Assembly (NCBI GenBank): GCA_963749485.1
Contig: CAVVMV010000026.1
Coordinates: 1 to 58,296, forward strand
Source of the DNA: JAZGGS01 sp963749485
Lineage (GTDB): Bacteria; Bacteroidota; Ignavibacteria; Ignavibacteriales; Ignavibacteriaceae
Reading direction: 5' to 3'
DNA: 58,296 nt
Shown here one piece after another: positions 18,234 to 28,325 of the stretch (position 1 is its first letter; each line of letters opens with the position of its first letter). Under the pieces are notes generated by a model that ran no database searches, had not been told where the DNA came from, and saw only the letters and a list, made by a program, of their open reading frames with translations. A program made the translations under genes and the position numbers.

Positions 18234-19493
18234 TTAGTAGGATGATCTTCCAGAAAGACTATAGATAGTCTCCCCATTCTTTATTGTCATGCAATTCAGG
18301 TTTTTACCAATATCATAAACAATATCGGCATATTCATTACAATCGAACACTGCAAAATCAGCTTTCTTGCCAGGTTCAATACTTCCAACAGTTTTTTGTA
18401 AATCCAGGGCTTTTGCAGCATTAATTGTTACTGCACTTATTGTTTCTTCTATACTCATTCCCATTTTTAATGCAGCAAGACTCATTACTAAAGCTAAGCT
18501 GGAAATATGCGAAGAACCCGGGTTATAATCAGTTGCCAGTGCAACAACTGCATTATTATCAATTAATTTTCTTGCTGGCGCATATTGATAATTGAGGAAA
18601 AAGGAAACACCAGGTAGTAATACTGCAACGGTATCAGAGCTGCATAATTTTTCAATATCCGTATCATCCAAAACTTCAAGATGATCAACTGATACTGCAT
18701 TATGATTAAGTGCAACATTTAATCCACCAACGTTATTAAATTGTTCAGTGTGCAGTTTTAATTTTAATCCCAGCTTTTTAGCTGCGGAAAAAATTGAATC
18801 TATTTCTTCTGAAGTAAAAGCTGTTGCTTCACAAAATCCATCGCAGAATTCCGCAAGTTTTTGTTCGGCAATGTGAGGAAGCATTTTGTTTATTATTTCT
18901 TCAACATATTCTTCACGTTTATCTTTTGCTTCCGGTGGAAATGTATGAGCACCCAAAAAGGTTGGAATTATATCAATTGAAAAAATTTCATTAAGATATT
19001 TAATAACCTGCAGCAGCTTAACTTCATTTTCAAAATCTAAACCATAACCACTTTTAATTTCAAGAGTTGTAATCCCTTGTTGAATAAAATGTTCAATACG
19101 CGGACTAACCGTATTAACTAATTCTTCAAAGCTTGCACTTCTTACTGCTTTAACAGTAGTGTTGATTCCGCCTCCTGCTGCAGCAATCTCTTCATAATCA
19201 ACTCCGGCAAGCTTCTGCCTGAACTCATCAGCACGTGAGCCTGTAAATGCAGTGTGAGTGTGGCATTCAATTAATCCGGGTAGTACAACTTTCCCACTCA
19301 ATTCGATGATCATCTCAAATTTGTTTTTTGATACAGAGGCGGTTGGAATAATATCTTTTATTAGATTCTCTTCAAGAATAATTGAATGTTCTGTAAGACA
19401 TTCTACTTCGGATAGTTCTTTCCCTCTTTTAACATTTTTACCATTAGTGTTAACGGTAACAACCTGGGAAGGATTATAGAGAAGTTTTTTCAT
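18234..19493 (-). CDS. hutI: Imidazolonepropionase
   Basis: 419 residues, amidohydrolase superfamily. It hydrolyses imidazolone-5-propionate to formiminoglutamate in histidine breakdown. Metal ligands are seen in LIECHTHTAFTGSRADEF near residue 75, LKLHTEQFNN near 245 and VSVDHLEVL near 268, with the conserved ALATDYNPGSS near 320. Length is typical. Other hut genes are not in the window. It faces the lipoprotein gene on the plus strand, with stops almost touching at 18233/18234, so transcripts converge there. Confidence 0.94.
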   Translation of the reverse strand: MKKLLYNPSQVVTVNTNGKNVKRGKELSEVECLTEHSIILEENLIKDIIPTASVSKNKFEMIIELSGKVVLPGLIECHTHTAFTGSRADEFRQKLAGVDYEEIAAAGGGINTTVKAVRSASFEELVNTVSPRIEHFIQQGITTLEIKSGYGLDFENEVKLLQVIKYLNEIFSIDIIPTFLGAHTFPPEAKDKREEYVEEIINKMLPHIAEQKLAEFCDGFCEATAFTSEEIDSIFSAAKKLGLKLKLHTEQFNNVGGLNVALNHNAVSVDHLEVLDDTDIEKLCSSDTVAVLLPGVSFFLNYQYAPARKLIDNNAVVALATDYNPGSSHISSLALVMSLAALKMGMSIEETISAVTINAAKALDLQKTVGSIEPGKKADFAVFDCNEYADIVYDIGKNLNCMTIKNGETIYSLSGRSSY

Positions 19494-19591
19494 CTGTTTA
19501 TCTTGTGCCCTGGCGGAATTTTAAATTTTTGTCAGATGGGACTCGCATCATATTCATTTTATGTCATACAATGTTTTGAATGCTCGTTTCA

Positions 19592-20119
19592 TCACTCAAA
19601 TATATTCACTGTTTCCTGTATAACTCTTGCTTCAGGGTAACCAAGCTGGTTTAACTTAAACTTAAAATCATTAGCTTCTGAATGTGAAGTAAAATCGCCG
19701 GCTTTTACTTTATAGAACGGCGGTTCAAAAGTAATGTAGACTTCCTTATTCTTTGTGTTAAAATATATTTCAGCTCTTACCTGGTTTGCTTCATCCATAT
19801 TATCTGATGATAAAACCTGAACGCGGTATCCATCTGTTGTCCCTGCAATATTTTTGCTGGAAGTTGAAACAGTATCTGCATAACCGTACCATACATCATC
19901 CGGTAGAACCTGGTTGCCAGATGGAACTTCCTCAATATCGATCTCTGTTTTATAAGGAGTTATATCAAAATCTTCAACAATCTTTTCCTGCTCCTCTTCA
20001 TCCTTAATCTCTGTATCGTTTGATTTAGTTTCGTATCTGGAACCGGTGGAGGCACTGCATCCAACAATAATAAATATTAAAAAAGTTAATGCTAAAATGC
20101 CTTGTAAGATTTTATTCAT
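19592..20119 (-). CDS. SPOR-domain lipoprotein
   Basis: 175 residues from the ATG at 20117-20119, which gives MNKILQGILALTFLIFIIVG followed by the lipobox Cys (VGCSASTG). The frame is open for 32 further codons upstream, but those lack a signal and are not used. The middle is acidic and low-complexity (EIKDEEEQEKIVEDF). The C-terminal 75 residues are a SPOR domain (YRVQVLSSDNMDEANQVRAE ... FYKVKAGDFTSHSEANDF), which binds denuded peptidoglycan at division sites. Function beyond septal or envelope localisation is not known. Confidence 0.85.
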   Translation of the reverse strand: MNKILQGILALTFLIFIIVGCSASTGSRYETKSNDTEIKDEEEQEKIVEDFDITPYKTEIDIEEVPSGNQVLPDDVWYGYADTVSTSSKNIAGTTDGYRVQVLSSDNMDEANQVRAEIYFNTKNKEVYITFEPPFYKVKAGDFTSHSEANDFKFKLNQLGYPEARVIQETVNIFE

Positions 20120-20334
20120 CGTAATTAATAATAATAATTTGAAACTGTTACAATAATATATAATTATTAACTGAGTGGTTAAAGTGCTGCTTAAATACTT
20201 TTCAATATTAGCCAAAGTTCCTTAAGAGATATTATTCAATAGTAAATTGGGTTGAATAATCAATTACACAATATTTTGGGAAACGTACACTATTTTAGTA
20301 AATTTGCACTATTCCTTAAAAAAAATTACCGAAA

Positions 20335-21831
20335 ATGGCTGCAAAAAAGTATAAAATTTTATTTGTAACATCAGAAGTTGTACCTTTTGTTAAAACAGGT
20401 GGCTTAGCTGATGTGTCTGCCGCATTACCTCAAATGCTGGCAGAGCAAGGACATGAAGTTAGAATTGTTGTACCAAAATATGGTGCAGTTGATGATAGAA
20501 AATTTAAAATTCACGAGGTTGTAAGATTAAAAGATATTCAGATTAATATTGGTAACAAAGAAGTTATCTTTTCAATTAAATCCTGTTTCCTTCCCGGGCA
20601 GAAGGTAAGAGTGCAAATTTATTTTCTGGATAACCATGAGTATTTTGGCAGCCGTAACAGTCTTTACACAGACCCTATGACCGGAAAAGACTACGCTGAT
20701 AATGCAGAAAGGTTTATTCTTCTAAACAGGTCTGTCTTCGAATTGATTATTAAGCTTGGATGGATACCTGATATTATTCATTGTAACGACTGGCAATGCG
20801 GCTTAATCCCTGCATACCTTAAAACCATTTACAAGGATGAAGAAAACTTCGATAAATTTAAAACTCTTTTTACAATTCATAACCTTGCTTACCAGGGTGC
20901 TTTTCCAAAAGCAGATTTTAAGAAAACCGGACTACCGGAGAAGCTAAATTCACCCAAAGAACTTTTACACAACGGTAAATTAAATTTTATGAAGAGCGGA
21001 CTGTTGTATGCTGATGTTATTAATACTGTTAGCGAAACTTATGCTAACGAGATAAGAACCAAAACAGACCTTGGAGCCGGTTTAAAGGATGTTCTTTCAA
21101 AAAGAAAAAATGATCTTTACGGAATTATAAACGGGATAGACACAAAAGTGTGGAATCCCGAAAAAGATAAACATCTTCCTAAAAAATATACTATAAAGAA
21201 TATCGAATCGAAGCTTGTTAACAAACAGGCGCTTGCAGAAAAATTTGGATTTGAATTTAAAGAAGATACCCCAATTATCGGTGTAATCTCACGTTTATAC
21301 GATTCAAAGGGAATGGACCTGGTTCAGAAAATTTTCCCGGAACTTATGAAACAGAATGTTCAAATGATTTTGCTTGGAACCGGCGACAGTAAATATCATA
21401 CATTTTTTGACAAGATGAGCCATAAGTATAAGGATAAATTTGCTTGTTACTTAGGATTTAATGATGATCTTGCACATCTTATTGAGGGTGGGTCAGATAT
21501 ATTTCTGATGCCTTCGAAGTATGAACCGTGCGGATTAAACCAAATGTACAGCTTAAAGTATGGCACTGTACCGGTGGTGCGGGATACTGGCGGTTTAGCC
21601 GATACAGTTGAAAAATATAATGAAAAAAAGCTTACTGGTAATGGATTTATTTTTTCCAAATATGATTCGAAAGAATTTTTCAAAGAAATAAAAAGAGCAT
21701 TAAAAGTCTACGAGGATAAAGATTCCTGGACTAAAATAATGAAAGCCGGGATGAAATCGGATTTTAGCTGGAATTCATCTGCCAAAAAGTATATTGATCT
21801 TTACAAGACAATGCTTTCCAAAAATAATTAA
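20335..21831 (+). CDS. glgA: Glycogen synthase (ADP-glucose)
   Basis: 498 residues, GT5 family, elongates alpha-1,4-glucan from ADP-glucose. The N-terminal motif VPFVKTGGLADVSAALP contains the KTGGL substrate lysine; HCNDWQCGLIPAYLK and FTIHNLAYQG follow. The C-terminal Rossmann domain carries MPSKYEPCGLNQMYSLKYG with the catalytic Glu, and RDTGGLADTVEKY. Length is normal. Its stop overlaps the next gene by one base (TAATG), so glgA and the phosphatase gene are coupled. Confidence 0.94.
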   Translation: MAAKKYKILFVTSEVVPFVKTGGLADVSAALPQMLAEQGHEVRIVVPKYGAVDDRKFKIHEVVRLKDIQINIGNKEVIFSIKSCFLPGQKVRVQIYFLDNHEYFGSRNSLYTDPMTGKDYADNAERFILLNRSVFELIIKLGWIPDIIHCNDWQCGLIPAYLKTIYKDEENFDKFKTLFTIHNLAYQGAFPKADFKKTGLPEKLNSPKELLHNGKLNFMKSGLLYADVINTVSETYANEIRTKTDLGAGLKDVLSKRKNDLYGIINGIDTKVWNPEKDKHLPKKYTIKNIESKLVNKQALAEKFGFEFKEDTPIIGVISRLYDSKGMDLVQKIFPELMKQNVQMILLGTGDSKYHTFFDKMSHKYKDKFACYLGFNDDLAHLIEGGSDIFLMPSKYEPCGLNQMYSLKYGTVPVVRDTGGLADTVEKYNEKKLTGNGFIFSKYDSKEFFKEIKRALKVYEDKDSWTKIMKAGMKSDFSWNSSAKKYIDLYKTMLSKNN

Positions 21832-22406
21832 TGACCAATCACGCAGTTTTTCTGGATAGAGATGGAACCCTTAACGAGGATCCCGGTTATATTGGTGATC
21901 CTGAAAAGGTAAAACTGTATCCGGATGTTGGTGAAGCCCTTGCTCATCTTAAAAATGTAATGGGATTTAAATTATTTGTTGTCTCTAATCAATCCGGTAT
22001 TGCAAGGGGATTGATTACCAAAGATGATGTGGAATCGGTTAACATGCAGGTAAATAAACTTCTTTCTGATTATAATGTTTCTATCGATGCGTTTTATTAC
22101 TGTCCTTATCATCCTGATTATAACAACGAGGAAGAGTATAAATGCCGTAAACCATCTCCTGAAATGGTTCTTAAAGCTGCGCGCGATTTTAATGTTGATC
22201 TTTCTAAATCTTATATAATTGGTGATTCAAACGTTGATATTGAATGTGGTATGAATCTGAATTTGAAAACGATACTGGTAAAAACAGGGCAGGGTAGGGA
22301 AAGTCTTTCTATCTTGCAAAAGCGTAATAAATTACCAACCTTTGTAGCCAATAATTTTTTAGATGCTGGCAATTTCATAAAAAATGATTATAACGGAGAA
22401 AACTAA
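21831..22406 (+). CDS. gmhB: HAD phosphatase, D-glycero-D-manno-heptose 1,7-bisphosphate phosphatase type
   Basis: 191 residues. HAD motif I is FLDRDGTLNEDPGY, motif II VVSNQSGIARG, and motif III/IV region CRKPSPEMVLKAA followed by YIIGDSNVDIECGMN. The segment YYCPYHPDYNNEEEYKCRKP supplies Cys/His residues like the Zn loop of GmhB. The enzyme makes heptose 1-phosphate for LPS or S-layer sugars. Its coupling to glgA is unusual for that role, so a related sugar phosphatase activity is possible. The next gene starts with GTG directly after its stop. Confidence 0.82.
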   Translation: MTNHAVFLDRDGTLNEDPGYIGDPEKVKLYPDVGEALAHLKNVMGFKLFVVSNQSGIARGLITKDDVESVNMQVNKLLSDYNVSIDAFYYCPYHPDYNNEEEYKCRKPSPEMVLKAARDFNVDLSKSYIIGDSNVDIECGMNLNLKTILVKTGQGRESLSILQKRNKLPTFVANNFLDAGNFIKNDYNGEN

Positions 22407-23591
22407 GTGCTATCTCGTATTTCAGTAATACTTTTAATTCTTATTATTTCAGTTTCATTTCTTGCGTGCGAAGATGAACCGTCAGCTATTGGTATAGAAC
22501 TGCTGGCATCCGATCTTATAAGTGTGCGTACATTCGATTCCCAAATAGACACTCTTGATCAGAATTCCGGTTATCATAAAAAAGTAATCCAGTTAGGAAC
22601 TTCAAGTAAAATTCTAATCGGAAAACATGAAAATATCGAAGCATCGACACCTACTTAAATTTGTTTTTGGGTTGGCTGATACTTTAAAGGATGATATAAT
22701 AGCAGGCGATTTAGAGGTAAACGAAGCTTGGATAGAACTAACAACCAGGTATGTTTATGTAGATTCTAACGAAGTAATGGATTTTACTGTTCATAAAGTA
22801 AATAGCTTCTGGGATCATTCTTCATTTACAATAGACAGCTTGCCAAAACTTTCTTATGAAATGAATGATATTAGTTCGAGTAAAGAGATTACGGATACGA
22901 ACTATGTTTTTAATATTGATCCGGATGTTATATTATCCTGGATGAAAAATGCTGCAGATACAAGCCTGGAAAAAAATTATGGAATTTATTTAAAACCGGT
23001 AAATAACTCAGGTAAAGTTGTAGGTTTCCAGGCATTTACATACCACTTCTTCCGAGGCAGCCAAGCTAACACTGGTGATTGAAAAAACCGGCAGCTACGT
23101 TGATACTATCAATGGATTTATATTTGCCGATGTTAGTGTAGTTGATGGAGATTTACCTGTTCTTCCTTCCGAAGATATTGCTGTTCAATCTAGCATTTCT
23201 GTGAACAGTATTATTACGTTCGATCTTTCTGTAGTGCCTGATGGTGTGGTTATTAACAGCGCTGAACTTAGTATAAAAAGAGACAGTATAAATACACGAA
23301 CCGGAACATCTTTTGCAAATGAACTGCTGGCTTATTTTGTTGAAGATAGTACTGCAAAAGAAGTTAACGAAGGGGGAGCATTTAAACTATCCTTTATAGA
23401 TAACGGTTATTCCGGCGATATTACATCATATGTACGAATATGGATAAATGAGAAGAGGAACCAGGGGGTGATACTGCGAAGCGGTAATGATATTGAGGGT
23501 CTGGAATTATTCGCTCTTAAAGGAAGCAATGCTGTTAATTTTGCAGAAAGACCAAGGATTAAAAATTGTTTATACTGCGAGAGAGAACTGA
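22407..23591 (+). CDS. Lipoprotein with C-terminal DNRLRE-like domain (frameshifted)
   Basis: About 394 residues if shifts near 22655, 23065 and 23565 are bridged. GTG at 22407 gives a hydrophobic signal ending SVSFLACEDEPS with a lipobox Cys. The middle has repeated strand segments. The end reads ITSYVRIWINEKRNQGVILR, followed by an aromatic segment and ERPRIKIVYTARE, the pattern of DNRLRE-type beta-sandwich domains. The corrected stop TGA at 23589-23591 overlaps the start of the next gene. It is likely a surface or periplasmic lipoprotein partner of the beta-barrel protein that follows; its function is unknown. Confidence 0.7.
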
Positions 23592-24841
23592 TGATGAATA
23601 AAACAGCAATAGCAATAATCGGATTTTTCATTTTAATTTCAGGTGCTGTTTATGCACAAAGCACTTCAACTTATACACGTTCTGGTGTGGGAGATATAGT
23701 CTACTCTTATTCCGCAAGGTCACTTAGTTTGGGTCATTCCGGCTCTGCATTAATTAATAAAGATTACATCTCAATTACAAACCCTGCAAGCTGGTCTTCA
23801 TTAGCTAAAACAAGAATTGAATTTAGTTTTGTTTATAACGGAACAAATATTTCGAACAGTACCGATTCTAAATTTTATAGCGATGGTGATTTTAAAGGAT
23901 TCACTTTTGCTTTTCCTGTTAGTGAAGAACACGGTATTGGCATTGCAACAGGTTTGGTGCCTTACAGCAGGATAAATTATTTAGTTGAACAGGATCAGGA
24001 AGCAGTTTCTTCAAGCAGCAATTATAAAGCAACTTACCAGGGTAAAGGTGGTCTATCCAAAGTGTTTATCGGCGGAACTTATAAATTTCCATTTGACCTG
24101 GTTTTTGGAGGAACGCTTGAATATTATTTTGGTAATTTAAAGTATCTTTCTAAGGTTGAGTTTGAGAATTCATCAACTTTTCCGGCGGAATTCGAAATGG
24201 TTTATGCTCCCACCGGCTTCGGAACTTCACTTGGATTAATATCACCTGATTTATCGGGTTTGTTTAATTCCGAATCAATTTCTGATTTAAAATTAGCTGT
24301 TTCAGCAAATATAATTTCTGAACTGGAAACAGATACGTTATTAACAAGCAGGTCTTCTTCTAATATCGATACGTTGGGATTAGGTGTGACAAAAATGAAT
24401 GTCCCAACAAAAATAACTATCGGCGCAACTGTTACTGTTAGCAATAATTATACTTTCATTCTGGATTATTTCTATCAACCGTGGAGCGATTATAAACTTA
24501 ATGAGGTTAAATCATTAAATCTTAAAGATGCGCAAAAAGTTAGTTTTGGATTCGAATACCGACCAACAAGGGCTTTAGGAATGAGCTTTTGGGAACAAAT
24601 AATGTTAAGGTTCGGTTTAAGCTATGAAGAGTCTCAATATACATACTTTGGAAATGATATAAATCAATACTCAGTTTTCGGTGGATTTTCGCTTCCGTTA
24701 AGTTATGAAAACACCATAGATTTTGGAGTAGAATATTCAATAAGAGGAACTACCGAAGCTAATCTTTTGCAGGAAAACTTTATTAGGATTAATTTAGGAC
24801 TTAGCTTTGGCGATATTTGGTTCCAAAGGTATGAAAAATAA
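23591..24841 (+). CDS. Outer-membrane beta-barrel protein, FadL/OMPP1-like
   Basis: About 416 residues from MMNKTAIAIIGFFILISG, a signal peptide cut near VYAQS. The mature part opens TYTRSGVGDIVYSYSARSLS and NPASWSSL, as in Bacteroidota PorV/FadL-like barrels. It has alternating amphipathic strands and glycine-aromatic turns throughout and ends in a barrel-closing FGDIWFQRYEK. The family forms 14-stranded barrels that carry hydrophobic compounds or support type IX secretion. The exact role is unknown; it is coupled to the upstream lipoprotein gene and followed 26 bases later by a TPR protein. Confidence 0.78.
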   Translation: MMNKTAIAIIGFFILISGAVYAQSTSTYTRSGVGDIVYSYSARSLSLGHSGSALINKDYISITNPASWSSLAKTRIEFSFVYNGTNISNSTDSKFYSDGDFKGFTFAFPVSEEHGIGIATGLVPYSRINYLVEQDQEAVSSSSNYKATYQGKGGLSKVFIGGTYKFPFDLVFGGTLEYYFGNLKYLSKVEFENSSTFPAEFEMVYAPTGFGTSLGLISPDLSGLFNSESISDLKLAVSANIISELETDTLLTSRSSSNIDTLGLGVTKMNVPTKITIGATVTVSNNYTFILDYFYQPWSDYKLNEVKSLNLKDAQKVSFGFEYRPTRALGMSFWEQIMLRFGLSYEESQYTYFGNDINQYSVFGGFSLPLSYENTIDFGVEYSIRGTTEANLLQENFIRINLGLSFGDIWFQRYEK

Positions 24842-24867
24842 TCTTTAATTATTTCGAGGATAAGATC

Positions 24868-26139
24868 TTGAAAAATGTAATAAAAATATCAGCCGTAACA
24901 TTCTTAACTATTTTATTATTTAGTTCGAATTGTTTTTCCAGAACTCCATTTGTTGAGGATAAAAGTGATTCGCTTATAATTCTTGAAAAGTATAGTCTTT
25001 TTTCAGAGTATTATAAAAATAAAGATTACGAAAGTGCTCTGCCTTATGGCTGGGTGGTTTTAGAAATGGATCCTGCTAAATTCAGCAAATGGATCTATAA
25101 GAAAATGGATTATTGTTTAACATTTATGCACGATTCTTCTGATGCCTCTCCCGAATTATAAACAAGCAATAGAAGATACAATACTTGGATTCTATGATAT
25201 GGCAATGACTTATAATGCTGATAGAATGTCAACTTATCAACTTAATAAAAGCTTCTGTAACGGAAAACTGGTTCGATTTTGAACCTGAAGTAGCGATTGC
25301 TGAATATGAAAAAGCTTTCGAGTATAATCCGGAAATTCACTCTTACTACTATCACAGATTAGGACAAATTTATAAAGCTAATATCGCCGATGGTAATGAT
25401 TATAAGATGAAAGCGATTGACCTATACAGCTATCTTGCCGTAAAAGAACCGGATAATCCTCTTTGGCCTGGAGAATTAGAAGATTTAGTTGAAGATATGC
25501 AGGAATTACTTGGATATCTATAAAAGAACCTGGGAACTTGATAAAGAAAATATGGAAAAAGCCTGGAGTTACGCTTCCTACTCTATAAGAGCAGAAGATT
25601 GGGAAAGAGCAATAGAGCCTCTTGAATTCTTAACTCAAAATTCTCCTGAAACTGTAAACTACTGGAATCAGTTAGCAACTGCTTATCAGAAAGTTGATCA
25701 GCTTTCTAATGCTGAGAATGCATTAAATAAATTGATTGAATTAGATCCTGATAACAAAGATCATTATATGAATTTAGGAATTGTTTATAAGGATCAGGGC
25801 AGGCTAAGTAAAGCTCGCCAGCTTTACCAAAAAGCCAGCAATGTTGGAGGCGGTTGGGCTCTGCCAATATTTTATGAAGGTCTTCTATATGAACAAACTG
25901 CCAGAGGATGTTCTTTCGATTTTAATTCCAAGATAGTGTACCAGATTGCAGTTAATACATACAGAAAAGCATATAATATGGATGAATCATTATCGCAGGC
26001 ACGAGATAGAATTGGGGCACTTTCTTCTTCTGTACCAACTCAGGAAGATTATTTCTTTCAAAAATATAAATCCGGTGATGTAATTCCTGTTACCAGTGCA
26101 TGCGGCAGCTGGATTGGAAAAAGTGTTACTGTTCCTTAA
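24868..26139 (+). CDS. Exported tetratricopeptide-repeat protein (frameshifted)
   Basis: About 420 residues across shifts near 25143, 25235 and 25500. TTG at 24868 with CGAGGATAAG upstream gives a signal peptide (VIKISAVTFLTILLFSSNCF). TPR units are visible: YYKNKDYESALPYGWVVLEM, AIAEYEKAFEYNPEIHSYYY, EDWERAIEPLEFLTQNSPET, QLSNAENALNKLIELDPDNK and GRLSKARQLYQKAS. It probably acts as a scaffold in the periplasm with the preceding lipoprotein and barrel protein. No enzyme motif. A terminator follows. Confidence 0.78.
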
Positions 26140-26168
26140 AAATTTCTTTAAAATAAATTTGACATTTC

Positions 26169-26200
26169 AAGGTTCCTCAATAATATTTGGGGAACCTTTT
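26169..26200 (+). terminator. Rho-independent terminator after the TPR gene
   Basis: AAGGTTCC ... GGAACCTT stem of at least eight pairs with a 14-nt loop and a short T run. The same stretch contains TTGACA (26158-26163), 17 bases, then TAATAT, so a glyA promoter may overlap it. Confidence 0.7.
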
Positions 26201-26245
26201 GTTCGTTTAATAGAATTATTTTCAATCACTTAAACTACTTACACT

Positions 26246-27544
26246 ATGTACAATAACCTACAAACCGATAAACAAATCTATGATGTATTAAAACTTGAAA
26301 CTGAGAGACAACAAAACAAGCTTGAATTAATAGCATCCGAAAATTTTGTTAGCCCTGCAGTTTTAGAAGCTGCCGGAACAATTCTAACAAATAAATATGC
26401 AGAAGGATATCCCGGTAAAAGATATTACGGCGGCTGCGAATTTGTTGATATGGCAGAAAATATTGCGCGTGATAGATTAAAACAAATTTACGGAGCTGAT
26501 TATGCCAATGTGCAACCGCACAGCGGTTCGCAGGCAAATATGGCTGTTCTGATGACACTTATGAAACCGGGTGATAAGTTTCTCGGCTTAAGTCTTCCAC
26601 ACGGAGGACATTTAACACATGGTTCTCCGGTTAACTTTTCTGGCAAACTTTACCAGCCGGTTGGTTATGAACTGAACAAAGAAACACGTCTCTTAGATTA
26701 TAATATTATTGAAGACCTTGCAAAAAAAGAAAATCCAAAAGTTATTATTGCTGGTGCTAGTGCATATTCGCGCGAATGGGATTATAAAACTATTACGAGG
26801 AATTGCCGATTCTGTTGGTGCGTTTCTTATGTGCGATATGGCTCATCCTGCGGGTTTAATTGCAAAAGGATTATTGGATAATCCTCTTCCTTATTGTGAT
26901 GTTGTTACTTCAACTACACATAAAACTTTACGCGGACCACGTGGAGGTATAATCCTGATGAAAGAGGATAAAGAAAATCCGTGGGGATTAACTCCACCAA
27001 AAGGTGATAGAATTAAAATGATGTCTGAACTTTTTGATAGCACTGTAATGCCCGGAATACAGGGCGGACCGTTAATGCATATCATTATGGCAAAAGCTGT
27101 TGCCTTCGGTGAGGTGCTTACCGATTCGTTTAAAACTTATGCAGAGCAGGTCATCAAAAATGCAAAAGCTCTTTCGGATGAATTGATTAAATATGATTTT
27201 GATGTTGTTTCCGGCGGAACGGATAATCACTTAATGCTTATTGATTTAACGAACAAAGAGATATCAGGTAAAAAAGCTGAAATTGCAATTGAGAAAGCAG
27301 GAATTACAGTTAATAAAAACATGGTTCCTTTCGATACAAAGAGTCCTTTTGTTACCAGCGGAATTAGAGTTGGAACACCTGCAGTAACAACCCGTGGAAT
27401 GAAAGAAACCTGAAATGATAAAGATTGCGGAAATTATAAACTCTGCAATAATTAATCATGAAGATGATTCAAAACTGGAATCTCATTACAGAAGAAGTTA
27501 AAAATCTTTGTTCCGGGTTTCCGCTTTACAAAGAATTAGCATAA
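26246..27544 (+). CDS. glyA: Serine hydroxymethyltransferase (frameshifted)
   Basis: Converts serine and tetrahydrofolate to glycine and methylene-THF with PLP. The N-terminus contains NKLELIASENFVSPAVLEA and NKYAEGYPGKRYYGGCEFVD; the PLP-lysine motif is VVTSTTHKTLRGPRGG. The frame breaks near 26796, where one extra base splits YKTI from RGIADSVGAFLMCDMAHPAG, and again near 27410 and 27480. The end then reads EEVKNLCSGFPLYKELA with the stop at 27542-27544. The total of about 430 residues is normal. The breaks lie in highly conserved stretches, so I treat them as errors. Confidence 0.92.
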
Positions 27545-27563
27545 AACATAAACATATTTTATT

Positions 27564-28325
27564 GTGCCTTCCGAAGAATTAAATCAACCTGGTAAAGAAG
27601 AACAGGATGGCGTTGAAGTTGAAATGTCTTTCCTCGATCATCTTGAGGAATTGAGATGGCGATTGATTTATGCTATTATTGGAATTGTAATTGGATCTAT
27701 TGCGGCATGGATTTTTATTGAGCCGCTGGTTGAACTGGTTCTTCTTAAACCTGCAAGAGATTCGGGAGCCGTTCTTCAAAACTTAAGACCATTCGGGCAG
27801 TTATTTCTTTTCGTACAGATTTCTATAATTGTAGGAATTGTTGCTACACTGCCTAATCTTTTTTACCAGCTGTGGAAATTTATTTCACCCGCACTTAAAA
27901 AGAATGAAAAAAAATATATTCTTGCAATTGTAATTTTTTCAACTCTCTGTTTTCTTGCTGGAATTGCATTTGCATATTTTGTTATGCTTCCACTTGCATT
28001 AAAATTTGCAGCAGAATTCGGTACAGAAGCAATAAAAAATGAATTTGCTATAAATGAATATATGTCAATCATAATAAGCGTAATGCTTGCTGCTGGATTT
28101 GTTTTTGAACTGCCGATGATTTCATTCTTTTTAACAAAGCTTGGAATTTTAACTCCTGCTTTTATGAGAAAATACCGCAGGCATGCTATTGTTGTAATAT
28201 TGGTTTTAGCCGCTTTCCTAACACCCGGAGCCGATCCAGTATCGCAGATCGTACTTGCAGTTCCATTGGTTCTCTTATACGAAATAAGTATATTAATTTC
28301 AAAAATATCAGTAAAGAAAAGTTGA
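27564..28325 (+). CDS. tatC: Twin-arginine translocase subunit TatC
   Basis: 253 residues, six membrane segments, starting at GTG 27564. The hallmark MSFLDHLEELRWRLIYAIIG near residue 20 and the P-rich loop YQLWKFISPALKKNEKKY near 95 are present; ELPMISFFLTKLGILTP and FLTPGADPVSQIVLAVPL follow. TatC is the receptor for twin-arginine signal peptides of folded exported proteins. TatA/B genes are not adjacent. The reading frame is shared with the downstream polyprenyl synthase, separated by a single TGA. Confidence 0.93.
   Translation: MPSEELNQPGKEEQDGVEVEMSFLDHLEELRWRLIYAIIGIVIGSIAAWIFIEPLVELVLLKPARDSGAVLQNLRPFGQLFLFVQISIIVGIVATLPNLFYQLWKFISPALKKNEKKYILAIVIFSTLCFLAGIAFAYFVMLPLALKFAAEFGTEAIKNEFAINEYMSIIISVMLAAGFVFELPMISFFLTKLGILTPAFMRKYRRHAIVVILVLAAFLTPGADPVSQIVLAVPLVLLYEISILISKISVKKS

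Noticed and set aside
26157..26186. TTGACA-N17-TAATAT promoter for glyA
   Set aside because: The match is good, but the -10 lies within the loop of a convincing terminator, and Bacteroidota-type promoters use other motifs; noted only with the terminator.
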